Under the pieces are notes generated by a model. The model was given only the letters and a program-made list of their open reading frames with translations, searched no databases and was not told the DNA's origin. A program made the translations under genes and the position numbers. A DNA stretch of 64,000 bases from assembly GCA_964651045.1 (NCBI GenBank), contig CAZYVD010000006.1, positions 17,626 through 81,625 of the forward strand, given 5' to 3'. Below, in pieces: positions 43,427-52,976 of the stretch; the first letter of the stretch is position 1, and each line of letters begins with the position of its first letter. The DNA is from CAZYVD01 sp964651045. Its GTDB lineage: Bacteria > Zhuqueibacterota > QNDG01 > DSAB01.

Positions 43427-44350
43427 ATGAACAGAAGAATTGCACTCTTGATTGTTGGTCCAACAGCATCGGGTAAATCTGAACTAGCCCTGAGAATATC
43501 TGAACTTTTAGAGTGTGAGATAGTTTCGGCCGACTCTCGCCAGATCTTTCGTTATATGGATATTGGAACAGCCAAACCATCTGTCGAGGAGAGAAAAAGA
43601 GTGGTTCATCATTGCATCGATATAGTAGATCCGGATGAATATTTTAGTGCTGGAGAGTATGGCAAGATTGCACGAAACATAATCGAAGATATATTAGATA
43701 GAAAAAAGATTCCAGTAGTAGTAGGGGGGTCGGGGCTCTATATAAGGGCATTGGTAGAGGGAATATTTGAGGGAGATTATAGGGATCCGCAGTTAAGAGA
43801 GGAGTTGAAAAAAAAGATATCGAGCTGTGGGATCGATGAGGTATACAATGAGCTGAAGAAAGTCGATCCAAAAACAGCATCAAGAATACATCCAAATGAT
43901 AAGAAAAGGATCATAAGGGCACTGGAAGTATTCAGGCTTTCCGGACAACCCATGTCGAAAATGCAAGAAGAGAGAACAATTGCTGCCAATTTTAAGACAC
44001 TATTTTTCGGACTGAAGTGGCCGAGAGAGCAGCTCAATAAAAGAATAGATTTAAGAGTAGAAAAAATGTTAAAATGGGGCCTTATTGATGAGGTGAGAAG
44101 ATTAAGATCGATGGGTTATGATCTGAGATACAACAGCATGGATTCTGTAGGATATAAGGAGCTGTTTCGATATCTCAATGGAGAAATTAGCCTTGAGGAG
44201 GCGGTTAACAGTATAAAGAGAAATACAAGACGCTTTGCCAAAAGACAGATGACATGGTTTCGAAAGAATGGTAGAATTATATGGATTGAATTGAAAGAGC
44301 CTGTTGATTGGCATGATGTGGCAGTCCATGTAGTCGAATCTATTAAATAA
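43427..44350 (+). CDS. miaA: tRNA dimethylallyltransferase
   Basis: A 307-residue enzyme adding a dimethylallyl group to N6 of A37 in tRNAs reading UNN codons. It has the P-loop GPTASGKSELA, the DSRQIFRYMDIGTAKPS substrate loop, PVVVGGSGLYIRAL, and the C-terminal RNTRRFAKRQMTWFRK motif. Length is standard. It follows mutL by 6 bases with GAGGCG before the ATG. It converges with the ABC-2 permease gene with only 2 bases between stops, so no separate terminator is present. Confidence 0.97.
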   Translation: MNRRIALLIVGPTASGKSELALRISELLECEIVSADSRQIFRYMDIGTAKPSVEERKRVVHHCIDIVDPDEYFSAGEYGKIARNIIEDILDRKKIPVVVGGSGLYIRALVEGIFEGDYRDPQLREELKKKISSCGIDEVYNELKKVDPKTASRIHPNDKKRIIRALEVFRLSGQPMSKMQEERTIAANFKTLFFGLKWPREQLNKRIDLRVEKMLKWGLIDEVRRLRSMGYDLRYNSMDSVGYKELFRYLNGEISLEEAVNSIKRNTRRFAKRQMTWFRKNGRIIWIELKEPVDWHDVAVHVVESIK

Positions 44351-44352
44351 AT

Positions 44353-45072
44353 CTAAATAAATTTTTCACGTTTCTGTAGAAGAAATAGTGCCCACAGAAC
44401 TGATATGATGGTTCCAATGGCAAGATATATCCTGTTTTCCAATATAATGCCTGACCATATTGCTTCATTTATATCGGATGGGAGGTAGAATGGATTTAAA
44501 AATACGTTCCACTTGCTGCGTATTAGTATTCCACTGCCAATCCAGAAACCGAGTCCGATTATAATCATCAATACAGCCGTGCCATACCCATTTCTAACCA
44601 TTGATGAAAACATAAAGGCAAGAGCACCTATAAAGCATATAGGAAACATGAGATGAAAGACCATCTCTATGATGGGAAAGGTTACGATTGCAATGTAACT
44701 CATGATACTTAGTAATAAAAGTATTAGTGCTACGATTACATAGATCTGGATCAATCGAACAAGCCAGACCTTGTACCGATAGTTGGCAATCCCAAATATT
44801 ATTTCAATCATCTGATAATCTACATCGTTTTGAATTCCAAATGTGGTTGGATAGAATATGATTAAAATACCTGGAAAGAGAAGCCAGTAATATACCATTC
44901 CTGATGATGGATTTGAATCGGAGAATAGATTAGCAATAACTATTATCATGAAAAATAGTACTGCTCCAGTCAGGAAAAAGATAAACTTATTTGAGAATAT
45001 TATTTTAAGATTATAGCGAAATATCCTGAAACAAAGATCGATACTATTTTTTAGAAATTTTTGTGATTTCAT
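44353..45072 (-). CDS. ABC-2-type membrane permease partnered with the RND-ABC fusion
   Basis: A 239-residue inner-membrane protein with six hydrophobic helices in the ABC-2 layout: a basic, amphipathic N-terminus (FRYNLKIIFSN), helices at about 32-50, 60-80, 105-130, 135-160 and 165-185, and a last helix at about 215-232 before a charged end (LLQKREKFI). ABC-2 permeases form dimers driven by a cytoplasmic ATPase. Its ATG overlaps the stop of the 1578-residue RND-ABC fusion by 4 bases (ATGA), so the two are translationally coupled. The ATPase domain fused to the RND protein is the obvious partner. It ends the eight-gene export operon. The substrate is unknown. Confidence 0.8.
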   Translation of the reverse strand: MKSQKFLKNSIDLCFRIFRYNLKIIFSNKFIFFLTGAVLFFMIIVIANLFSDSNPSSGMVYYWLLFPGILIIFYPTTFGIQNDVDYQMIEIIFGIANYRYKVWLVRLIQIYVIVALILLLLSIMSYIAIVTFPIIEMVFHLMFPICFIGALAFMFSSMVRNGYGTAVLMIIIGLGFWIGSGILIRSKWNVFLNPFYLPSDINEAIWSGIILENRIYLAIGTIISVLWALFLLQKREKFI

Positions 45073-48000
45073 TGTTCTTGACTCACCATAGATGATTTTT
45101 CCTTTAACAACCAGAGATATGCATCTTCGAGTGTTGGAAGAACACTCTTTGCATTCTTATATGGTTTTTTCTCTGATATGCATCTCACTCTTATTTTCTT
45201 GCCATCTCGCATGTGATGAACAACCAGCATACTCTTTCTTAGAGATTCAAACTCTTCTAAATTTACCACAAACTGCCAGACATGACCTCTTGCAATGTGG
45301 GTCATATCAACAGGATTGCCGAGATATTTTAACTCTCCCTTATTTAGAACGGCTACTTTGTTACAGGAACTCGAGATGTCCTCTATAATATGAGTAGAGA
45401 ATATTACAACTCTGTCGCGGCTTAGCTCCACCAAAAGATTGCGGAATCTTATACGCTCCCTGGGATCGAGTCCTGCTGTGGGTTCATCCACCACTAAAAT
45501 GCGCGGAAGATGAAGAAGGATTTGTGCAATTCCAATTCTCTGTTTCATTCCTCCTGAGAATGATCCTATTCTATCATGTTTGTGCTCATCCATATGAACC
45601 GCAGAGAGCACATAATCAACTCTTTTCTCTCTTTCTTTTCTATCTATTATGTTTTTTAGGATTGCCTGATAGTTAAGAAATTCCCAGGCAGTCATATTCT
45701 CATAGGCTCCAAACTCCTGTGGAAGGTATCCAATCAGTCCCTGAAGTTCCTCTCTATATTTATTTACATCCAGGCCATTAATCCATATTTTCCCATAACT
45801 CTGTTCCAAAATGCCGCATATTATTCTCATTAGAGTGGTCTTTCCTGCACCGTTTGGGCCAAGCAGTCCAAACATTCCGCTTCCAATTTCGACAGATATT
45901 CTGTTTAATGCTCTGAATGGCCGTTTTTTTCTTCCAATGAAGGGTATCAACTGAACAAATCTGTAGAATCCTTTTCTCAGCCCACTGAGTTTTCCATCTA
46001 TTCTTGCGATGTTTATCTTTTTACTATGAATTCTGTTGGATGTAGTGTAGATTATCAGCAGGAACGACCATATGAATCCGATCAAAAGAACCACTCCGAT
46101 ATTGTGCCACTTCATTTGAAATATTATCAAATTAATTAGTGGGAATCCCCAGAAAAAAGATCTATCAATCGTATTTGCCAGTTTTTTATTCGAGCGGTTG
46201 GTAAGATAGAGTCGAATTGGATGGAGGAGAAAGAATATATAAGTGTAAAGCAGGTGAGAGAGTATGAAGATCCACAATCCACTGCGAATATAGAAATAGA
46301 TAAAGTAGATAAGAAATCCGAGTAGAGGTATCTTCCAGAGATATGAATCAAAATCTCTCAAAGAGAGGTAGGCCTTTGCAGTACCAGAATGTTTTTCGAT
46401 TCTTTCGCCTTTCTTCCATTCCCTGATAAACCTGCTCTCACGGTCATAGATCTTTACTAGATTCTGTATCTTTATGATGATCTTTTCGTCTCTTCCTATA
46501 AGCCTTGTCTTTGCCTGTCGGAGAGAAGTCATAATAAAATATGTCAGGGCAGGTATTGTTACAACAGATGAAACAGATGCAATGATTTTCCATATAAAAT
46601 TGTGAATGTTGTTAAGTATGAACCAGAAGCATAATATGAGCAGAATGAGGTGAAAAATTTTAATCTTCCAGTTCAGGCTCTTTTCCCAGTTTATTGCATT
46701 CTCCATTCCAGAATAGAATGTTGGAATAATTATTAATGTAAGAAGCGTGGAGAGTGAAAGTCCGCCTATTACTGTAATAGCAAATGGTGCTCCTATCTGT
46801 GTGACATATTCAGCCTTTCCGAGTGCAAGTGGAATCATTGCAGTTATGGTGGTCACGGCAGTTATCGTTATTGGACGCAGCCTGGCCTGGCCTGCAGTAA
46901 TCAACGCCCTGTTTCTTGTGAATCCTCTCTTCCTCAGTATTCTTGTGTAGTCGATCAGGATGATGGAGTTGTTTACAACTATTCCGAGCAGAATTATGAA
47001 TCCCATGAGAGTGTTGGCATTAGATAGACCGTGACCGGTAAAAATAAGAAGCCAGAATGAGCCTGCAGCAGCAAATGGAATTGAAAACATTATTACAAGG
47101 GGAAGATAGAAAGATTCGAAAACCGCTGATAGAATCATGTAGATCAATATAAAGGCTGCACCTATTAGATAGTAGAACTCTGTTAGCTCAGTTTCATCAT
47201 GCAGAACCTCAAGTGCAATGCCAGCAGGCACTCTCATCTCAGATATCAGGTTGTCGATCTTTTCTCTTGCCGCTTTGAGCAGTCCTTTGGATTGATTTAT
47301 TTCATCAAGAAATTTGTATACAACCTCGATCTGTCTCTCCTGATTTACTCTTCTTATGCTGCCGAGTCCAGATGCAAATACGATATTTGAAATATGTTGT
47401 AGCTGACTGACGCTTCCACCAGCTCCTACTATGGTCAGATTCCTGAGATCGTCGATTGTCTTGTTCTTTTTCTCCTCCTGACTTGTGCTGATGATTATCT
47501 CATATTCTTCATTTCCCTGTTTGAAAACCATTCCAGATGGGAACTGATTCTGGAAGGTTGAGAGTTCTCTTGAAACAGAAATCGCATCGATTCCAAAATG
47601 ACTCGTAATATACTTGTCAAAATAGATGTGGACCTCCGGTCTCTCTTTGGAGATATTCATCCTGACCCAGTCGATCTCGTCTATGTTTTCAAGAAAATAT
47701 TCTATATCTTCTGCCGTCTTTTTCATTCTATTAAAATCTCTTCCCTTGATCACTATTCTTTCTCTTTGAGTGCCAATCCCAAGCATTCTCAGAAAACCTT
47801 CTCCAGGGTTGATTGTTCCGCCTCGTTTGGAGCCTGCAAAAGTGATCTGAGGCTGTTCGAATGTGATATCGCCAAGGTAAAAGTCATCTATTCTTTTTTT
47901 AATATCGTTTTTAATTTGTGCAACAGTTCGATTCTTAATTTTTTCAAAATTATCTTTAAGAGTAATTGTTATTGTTGCCTCACCAGCATCTATTTTACTG

Positions 48001-49805
48001 ATCACTTCCTCTTTTTCCTCTAAACCCTCCAGCCTTTTTTCAATCTCGACCACTGCGAGATCGGTACTTTCCAGTGTTGTTCCTTCCGGCATTGTAAGTG
48101 ACAGGTTGAATTCAGGGGTCTCGATCTCTCTTGATACATCAAAACTAAGTGCAAGGCAGATAAAAACACTCAGGATAGTAAATATTGAAGCGCCTATCAA
48201 GGTGCGAACAGGATACCTCATACACGATTTTAAGAGAAGAGTATATATTTGTATGATGCGGCTGTTCTGGGATATATGCCTGAAAACAGAGTTAGAAATA
48301 TCAGACCTTCGGGTCAGATAGTAATGTACAACCATTGGAATTAGAAACAGAGCAACGATTAAGGATACAAACAAGGTGGAGATTATTGATATGGAAACAT
48401 GACGGCCGAACAGCTTAATAAAAAAATTTGATGTAAATGCAAATGGAACAAATACAACTACTGTTGTAAGAGTTGCAGCAAAAATTGACCGCCACACCTC
48501 TCGTGTCCCCTGAATTACAGCTGTATCCCTTTCCTTTCCCCTGGATACTAATCTGTAAATGTTTTCAAGAACAACCACACTGTTGTCTAGGAGCATTCCT
48601 ATTGCAAGGGCCATACCGACCATTGTCAATGTATTTATTGTGATACCAAAACCATAGAAAAGGTTAAATGTTGTGAATACTGAAATGGGTATTGCAAGTG
48701 CTATGACAAACACGAGTTTTAAATTTTTTAAAAAGATCCACAGTATTGCTACAGCCAGAATACCACCCACTATTGCAAGCTGTATGATTAGTTTTATGTT
48801 TTTCTCCATTATTTCGGCAGTGTTTGACTGGATGATTATCTCTATATCCTTATATTTCAGTCTTTCATTGAGTTTCTTGATGAGCTCTTTTGTTGTATGT
48901 GAGAGGTCGATTAAGTTAACTCTCTGATCACGAATGAGTCTTACAGTAACCGCTTCCTTTCCATTGACTCTACTTATAGATGTTTCCTCTTTTACCCCAA
49001 AATTTATATCAGAAACATCTTTTAAAAAGATAGGTCCGGTGTTGGATATAACAATATTTTCGAGATCGCTAATCTTTTCATATTCGGCAATAACATTTAC
49101 ATAATATTTTTTATTACTGTTGTAGAGGCTTCCTACAAAGCTTCTATTTTGTCCATTCTGAAGAATAGCAGACCTTATTTGATATGGCGTTATCCCTAAT
49201 GCATGGCATACATCTTCGTCTATCACTATTTCAACAGATTTTTCTCTGCCTCCATATACACTAACGCCAGCAATCCCGTCTACAGTTTCGAGTTCACCAA
49301 CTATCTCTTGGTCAGTGATGTTCCTGACCCTGTCTACGCCTCCACTGCCTCGTACCTGAAGCTCCATAAAGAGATTTGACAGTTGTTCTGTGTCGATTTT
49401 TATGACATTTACAACAAATTCATCAGGCAATGATGATTTTATTTCATTGACCTTTTCCTGAAGCTTTAGATAGGCATATTTTATATCAACATTCTGCCTG
49501 AAGTAGAGAGTTATCGTGCCCCTCCGACTATCTATAAATGTTTGTATCTCCTCGATTCCCTCAAGAGTGCTGATTGCACCTTCTAATGGAATAACTGCCT
49601 GTGTTTCGACATAGGATGGTGTAACTTCGAGTAGTGTATTGATCTGAACAATCAGTAAAGGGAGTTCGGCATCTGGATAGAGTTCAACAGCAAGATTTCT
49701 ATATGATATATAACCAAGCATGGTCAGACCTACAAACACCATGCTGATAAATGTCTTTCTTGTCAGGATCAATCGAGATAGGAGGCTTTTTGTTATCTTT
49801 TCCAT
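45069..49805 (-). CDS. RND transporter fused to an ABC ATPase domain split by a membrane insert
   Basis: A 1578-residue protein. Residues 1 to about 1040 form a complete HAE-type RND pump: TM1 near 12-35, a periplasmic porter part, a TM2-6 block with GMLLDNSVVVLEN (Asp407, followed by Asn), a second porter part, and TM7-12 with GIVVNNSIILIDY and the late RPITITAVTTITAMIPLALG. Two further helices at about 1050-1090 follow. Then KIQNLVKIY (1112-1120) reads as the first strand and A-loop Tyr of an ABC ATPase, but a 170-residue stretch with about four helices intervenes before FRALNRISVEIGSG (from 1297). Walker A is GPNGAGKT (1316-1323), signature FSGGMKQ (1416-1422), Walker B ILVVDEP (1436-1442) and switch His1472. 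All ATPase motifs are intact. Coupled by ATGA to an ABC-2 permease gene. One continuous frame, with no frameshift needed. Confidence 0.93.
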   Translation of the reverse strand: MEKITKSLLSRLILTRKTFISMVFVGLTMLGYISYRNLAVELYPDAELPLLIVQINTLLEVTPSYVETQAVIPLEGAISTLEGIEEIQTFIDSRRGTITLYFRQNVDIKYAYLKLQEKVNEIKSSLPDEFVVNVIKIDTEQLSNLFMELQVRGSGGVDRVRNITDQEIVGELETVDGIAGVSVYGGREKSVEIVIDEDVCHALGITPYQIRSAILQNGQNRSFVGSLYNSNKKYYVNVIAEYEKISDLENIVISNTGPIFLKDVSDINFGVKEETSISRVNGKEAVTVRLIRDQRVNLIDLSHTTKELIKKLNERLKYKDIEIIIQSNTAEIMEKNIKLIIQLAIVGGILAVAILWIFLKNLKLVFVIALAIPISVFTTFNLFYGFGITINTLTMVGMALAIGMLLDNSVVVLENIYRLVSRGKERDTAVIQGTREVWRSIFAATLTTVVVFVPFAFTSNFFIKLFGRHVSISIISTLFVSLIVALFLIPMVVHYYLTRRSDISNSVFRHISQNSRIIQIYTLLLKSCMRYPVRTLIGASIFTILSVFICLALSFDVSREIETPEFNLSLTMPEGTTLESTDLAVVEIEKRLEGLEEKEEVISKIDAGEATITITLKDNFEKIKNRTVAQIKNDIKKRIDDFYLGDITFEQPQITFAGSKRGGTINPGEGFLRMLGIGTQRERIVIKGRDFNRMKKTAEDIEYFLENIDEIDWVRMNISKERPEVHIYFDKYITSHFGIDAISVSRELSTFQNQFPSGMVFKQGNEEYEIIISTSQEEKKNKTIDDLRNLTIVGAGGSVSQLQHISNIVFASGLGSIRRVNQERQIEVVYKFLDEINQSKGLLKAAREKIDNLISEMRVPAGIALEVLHDETELTEFYYLIGAAFILIYMILSAVFESFYLPLVIMFSIPFAAAGSFWLLIFTGHGLSNANTLMGFIILLGIVVNNSIILIDYTRILRKRGFTRNRALITAGQARLRPITITAVTTITAMIPLALGKAEYVTQIGAPFAITVIGGLSLSTLLTLIIIPTFYSGMENAINWEKSLNWKIKIFHLILLILCFWFILNNIHNFIWKIIASVSSVVTIPALTYFIMTSLRQAKTRLIGRDEKIIIKIQNLVKIYDRESRFIREWKKGERIEKHSGTAKAYLSLRDFDSYLWKIPLLGFLIYFIYFYIRSGLWIFILSHLLYTYIFFLLHPIRLYLTNRSNKKLANTIDRSFFWGFPLINLIIFQMKWHNIGVVLLIGFIWSFLLIIYTTSNRIHSKKINIARIDGKLSGLRKGFYRFVQLIPFIGRKKRPFRALNRISVEIGSGMFGLLGPNGAGKTTLMRIICGILEQSYGKIWINGLDVNKYREELQGLIGYLPQEFGAYENMTAWEFLNYQAILKNIIDRKEREKRVDYVLSAVHMDEHKHDRIGSFSGGMKQRIGIAQILLHLPRILVVDEPTAGLDPRERIRFRNLLVELSRDRVVIFSTHIIEDISSSCNKVAVLNKGELKYLGNPVDMTHIARGHVWQFVVNLEEFESLRKSMLVVHHMRDGKKIRVRCISEKKPYKNAKSVLPTLEDAYLWLLKEKSSMVSQEQ

Positions 49806-49841
49806 AACCTGCCGATCGATTTTCTGGTAAGGATCAGAAAT

Positions 49842-52800
49842 CTATTTTTTCCTTATCGATGTTCTGGCGATTTCCAGCACATTGTAGACACATGGAATCA
49901 CCAGTAATGTAAGTAGGGTAGAGGTGACAAGTCCACCGATTACCGCCAGAGCCATGGGAGCCCTCAAGGCTGCTCCCTCCCCAAAGCCAAGTGTTAAAGG
50001 AAGGAGTGCGAGTATTGTTGTAAGGCTAGTCATTATTATGGGTCGTATTCTTCTCTGGCCAGCTTCTGTGATTGCTTCCTCTATTGAAATTCCTTTTTCC
50101 CTTAGTCTGGTTATTGCATCTACAAGAATTATTGAATCATTAACAGCAATACCAACGAGCATTATGATTCCAATTACAGCAATGATATTAAGTGGTTTCC
50201 CAATTATAAAGAACATCAGTATGGCACCAACAACTGCTAATGGGATAGTTAAAATTATTGTAAAGGGATGAACAAGAGATTCGAATGTTGATGCAAGAAC
50301 CATATAGACTAAAATTACAGAGAGTATCAGTGCAAAGCCAAGGTTTCTCATGGCAACTTTTCGCTTCTGTTCTGCCCCTGTGATCTCATACCGGTAGTCG
50401 GGAGGAAAATCGATAGAACCAAGCTTCGATTCTATCTCGTGGATTATGTGATTAAATGGACGAGAGCTCTGGATATGTGCGCTCACCTGTCCGATCCTTG
50501 TCTGGTTTCTTCTGAGTATTTTTTTAGGCGCTCTTGTAATTCTTATTGATGCAACATCATCGAGGAGTATTTTTCTATTACCGCTTGTAAGTTCGATATC
50601 CCTGAGTTGATCTATACTAACATCGGGGAGGCGTATTGTGATGTCTTTTAATTCACCTTCCGATTCCCATTGACCTGCACTCTTGCCCATCAGCCGATCT
50701 CTGAGCTGAGATGTTATCTGATTTACTGTTATATTATACACTCCTGCTCGCATTCTATCGACAACTACTTCTATCTCAGGAGCACCCTCTTCGAAACTTG
50801 TCTCAACATTAAACAGCTCTTTTATCTCGATCATTTTGTTTTTTACCTGCTCTGTAAGCTCTTCTATGACAGAGAGCTCTTTTCCCTTTACCTCTACAAC
50901 AACAGGAGCAGACTCTGTTCCTGTTACAGTCTGAAGGGCTGTCTGATCCTGAATGAATTTGACCTCAAGATCTGGAATATTTTGAGCGATTGTACTGAGG
51001 TTTTCTATTATTTCTTCTGAGGATTTTTCTCTATCTGGTCTTAATACTATTTTTATTAATGCACTGTTTTCACCCTCAAGGATAGAGTTCTCTGTGCTAC
51101 CAAAACTCTCCGAAGGTCCTATCCTTGCATATAGAGTCTCAAGGTCTTTTCCGATTGCCCTGCGGAATAGATTTTCAACATTATCTACAACTTGTTCCGT
51201 ACGACGCAGCTCTGTTCCCTCTGGGAGGATCAGTTCCACAGAAAACTGTCCCGAATCTATATATGGAATAAATTCGCTTCCCACTATTGGGAAAAGAAGT
51301 ACTCCTGTTGCTATCAGTGCAGCAGCCGCTGCTATAACATACCACTTTATTTTAAGGACTCTTTCAAGAAATTTTTTATACCATTCGAAGCGAATTGATT
51401 TCCCTACAGTAGAGACATTTTTGCGGAGAAATTTTGAGGTGAGCATTGGAATTACAAGAATGGCAACAATTAGTGAAGAGAGAAGGGAAAAGGCAACAGT
51501 CAATGCCTGATCTTTAAACAACTCTCCTGCAGCATGGTGAATGTAAACAATTGGAAGAAACACAACGATTGTTGTTATTGTGGAAGCTGTTATTGCACCA
51601 CCGACCTGTGCTGTTCCTGTAACTGATGCCTCGCGGATCGAGAGACCGGACTCAATGTTTCGAAATATGTTTTCCATTACAACTATTGCATTATCAACAA
51701 GCATACCGGCTCCGAGTGCAAGTCCACCGAGTGTCATTATGTTTATGGTCAATCCTGTGAAGTACATAAGGTTGAATGTTGCAACAATCGACATGGGAAT
51801 GGCAAGGCTTATGATTGCAGTTGTACCGATCCTTCTGAGAAATACATATAGTATGACTACTGCAAGTATGACTCCAATGAGGCCAGTTTCTTTTACCTCG
51901 TTTACTGCCTTCTGGATAAAGTCACCCTGATTTTGAATTATTGTGAATTCATAGCCAGGCAGTGCCTTTTTAATAGATTCTAATACCTTTTTTAACTGAT
52001 TTACAGCGTTTATTGTATTGAATTTGGTTTCTTTATATATGGAGAGTCCAAGACAGCGTTTTCCATTTACACGAACAATATTTATCGGTTCTTTATTTGA
52101 CAGATTCACTTCTGCTACGTCTTTTAAAAATATTGGGACCCTTTGTGCTGAACTATCCTGCAATGAAATTTCTTGGTAATTTTGTTGACTTCTGTAGTCT
52201 ATTATCAGATTTTTTATATCATCAAGTGATTGAAATTCTCCAATTCCCTTTATTATGTATTGAGTACCCATTTCAACAATTGTTCCGCCAGATATGTTTC
52301 TATTTATGCTCTGGATTCTGTTTGTTATAGTTTCTGGATAGATTCCATAGGCCCTGAGCAGATATGGATCGGTCCTGATTACTACCTCTTTTTCTTCTTT
52401 ACCTGAGATTTCTACCTCTGCTATTCCTTCGAGTCTTATCAGTTCGTTTCTAATATAGTTTTCGGCAATCTTACGAAGGTCATCCATATCGTCGATGTCT
52501 GGATTGTACATGCCTACTATCATTACAGGTTCTTCGTTTGGATTGTGCTGGGTTATGTTGAGTAGATCTATATTTGAGTTTTGGCTGTACCCGGTAAGCG
52601 CCTTCTGAAGGTCAAGGAAGGCTTCTTCCATGTCTGCATCGTTTTGATACTCTACTGTTATCTGTGCAGAGCCCACTTTGGATATAGAAGAGACCTGAAT
52701 CACCTTTTTCTGTCTTATTGCTATAGACTCTATGTTTCTTACAAACTGATACTCTATTTCTTCGGGTGGCCTTTCGCCTGCCTTTAGTTCTATAAAGATT

Positions 52801-52934
52801 CTTGGATTATTGAGATCAGGAAAGAGATCTATTCCGAGTTTTTTAAAGGAGATATATCCGAGTAGAAATATACCAAGGACGACCATTAAGATTGTAATCG
52901 GATAGTTTACAGAAAATTGTGTGATTTTTTTCAT
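49842..52934 (-). CDS. HAE-type RND efflux pump subunit, AcrB-like
   Basis: A 1030-residue inner-membrane proton-driven pump with the standard twelve helices and two large periplasmic porter loops. Helix 4 has GMLVDNAIVVMEN with Asp414, followed by Asn as in many non-proteobacterial members; helix 10 has GIAVNDSIILVDA; and RRIRPIIMTSLTTILALLPL follows. The start is ATG 52934 (MKKITQFSVNYPI), since the upstream in-frame stretch to 52976 precedes the normal family start and overlaps spacer. It sits between the adaptor gene (42 bases upstream) and the fused RND-ABC gene (36 bases downstream). RND pumps often work as paired B-subunits with one adaptor and TolC, so the two could form a heteromeric pump. 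Confidence 0.95.
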   Translation of the reverse strand: MKKITQFSVNYPITILMVVLGIFLLGYISFKKLGIDLFPDLNNPRIFIELKAGERPPEEIEYQFVRNIESIAIRQKKVIQVSSISKVGSAQITVEYQNDADMEEAFLDLQKALTGYSQNSNIDLLNITQHNPNEEPVMIVGMYNPDIDDMDDLRKIAENYIRNELIRLEGIAEVEISGKEEKEVVIRTDPYLLRAYGIYPETITNRIQSINRNISGGTIVEMGTQYIIKGIGEFQSLDDIKNLIIDYRSQQNYQEISLQDSSAQRVPIFLKDVAEVNLSNKEPINIVRVNGKRCLGLSIYKETKFNTINAVNQLKKVLESIKKALPGYEFTIIQNQGDFIQKAVNEVKETGLIGVILAVVILYVFLRRIGTTAIISLAIPMSIVATFNLMYFTGLTINIMTLGGLALGAGMLVDNAIVVMENIFRNIESGLSIREASVTGTAQVGGAITASTITTIVVFLPIVYIHHAAGELFKDQALTVAFSLLSSLIVAILVIPMLTSKFLRKNVSTVGKSIRFEWYKKFLERVLKIKWYVIAAAAALIATGVLLFPIVGSEFIPYIDSGQFSVELILPEGTELRRTEQVVDNVENLFRRAIGKDLETLYARIGPSESFGSTENSILEGENSALIKIVLRPDREKSSEEIIENLSTIAQNIPDLEVKFIQDQTALQTVTGTESAPVVVEVKGKELSVIEELTEQVKNKMIEIKELFNVETSFEEGAPEIEVVVDRMRAGVYNITVNQITSQLRDRLMGKSAGQWESEGELKDITIRLPDVSIDQLRDIELTSGNRKILLDDVASIRITRAPKKILRRNQTRIGQVSAHIQSSRPFNHIIHEIESKLGSIDFPPDYRYEITGAEQKRKVAMRNLGFALILSVILVYMVLASTFESLVHPFTIILTIPLAVVGAILMFFIIGKPLNIIAVIGIIMLVGIAVNDSIILVDAITRLREKGISIEEAITEAGQRRIRPIIMTSLTTILALLPLTLGFGEGAALRAPMALAVIGGLVTSTLLTLLVIPCVYNVLEIARTSIRKK

Positions 52935-52976
52935 GTTATTAAAAAATCCCCATTCCAAATGAACGATTGGCTGCAA

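Noticed and set aside
45069..49805. RND-ABC fusion as two adjacent genes joined by a frameshift
   Set aside because: The frame is continuous, no stop or ribosome site separates the parts, and the A-loop strand lies well before the insert.
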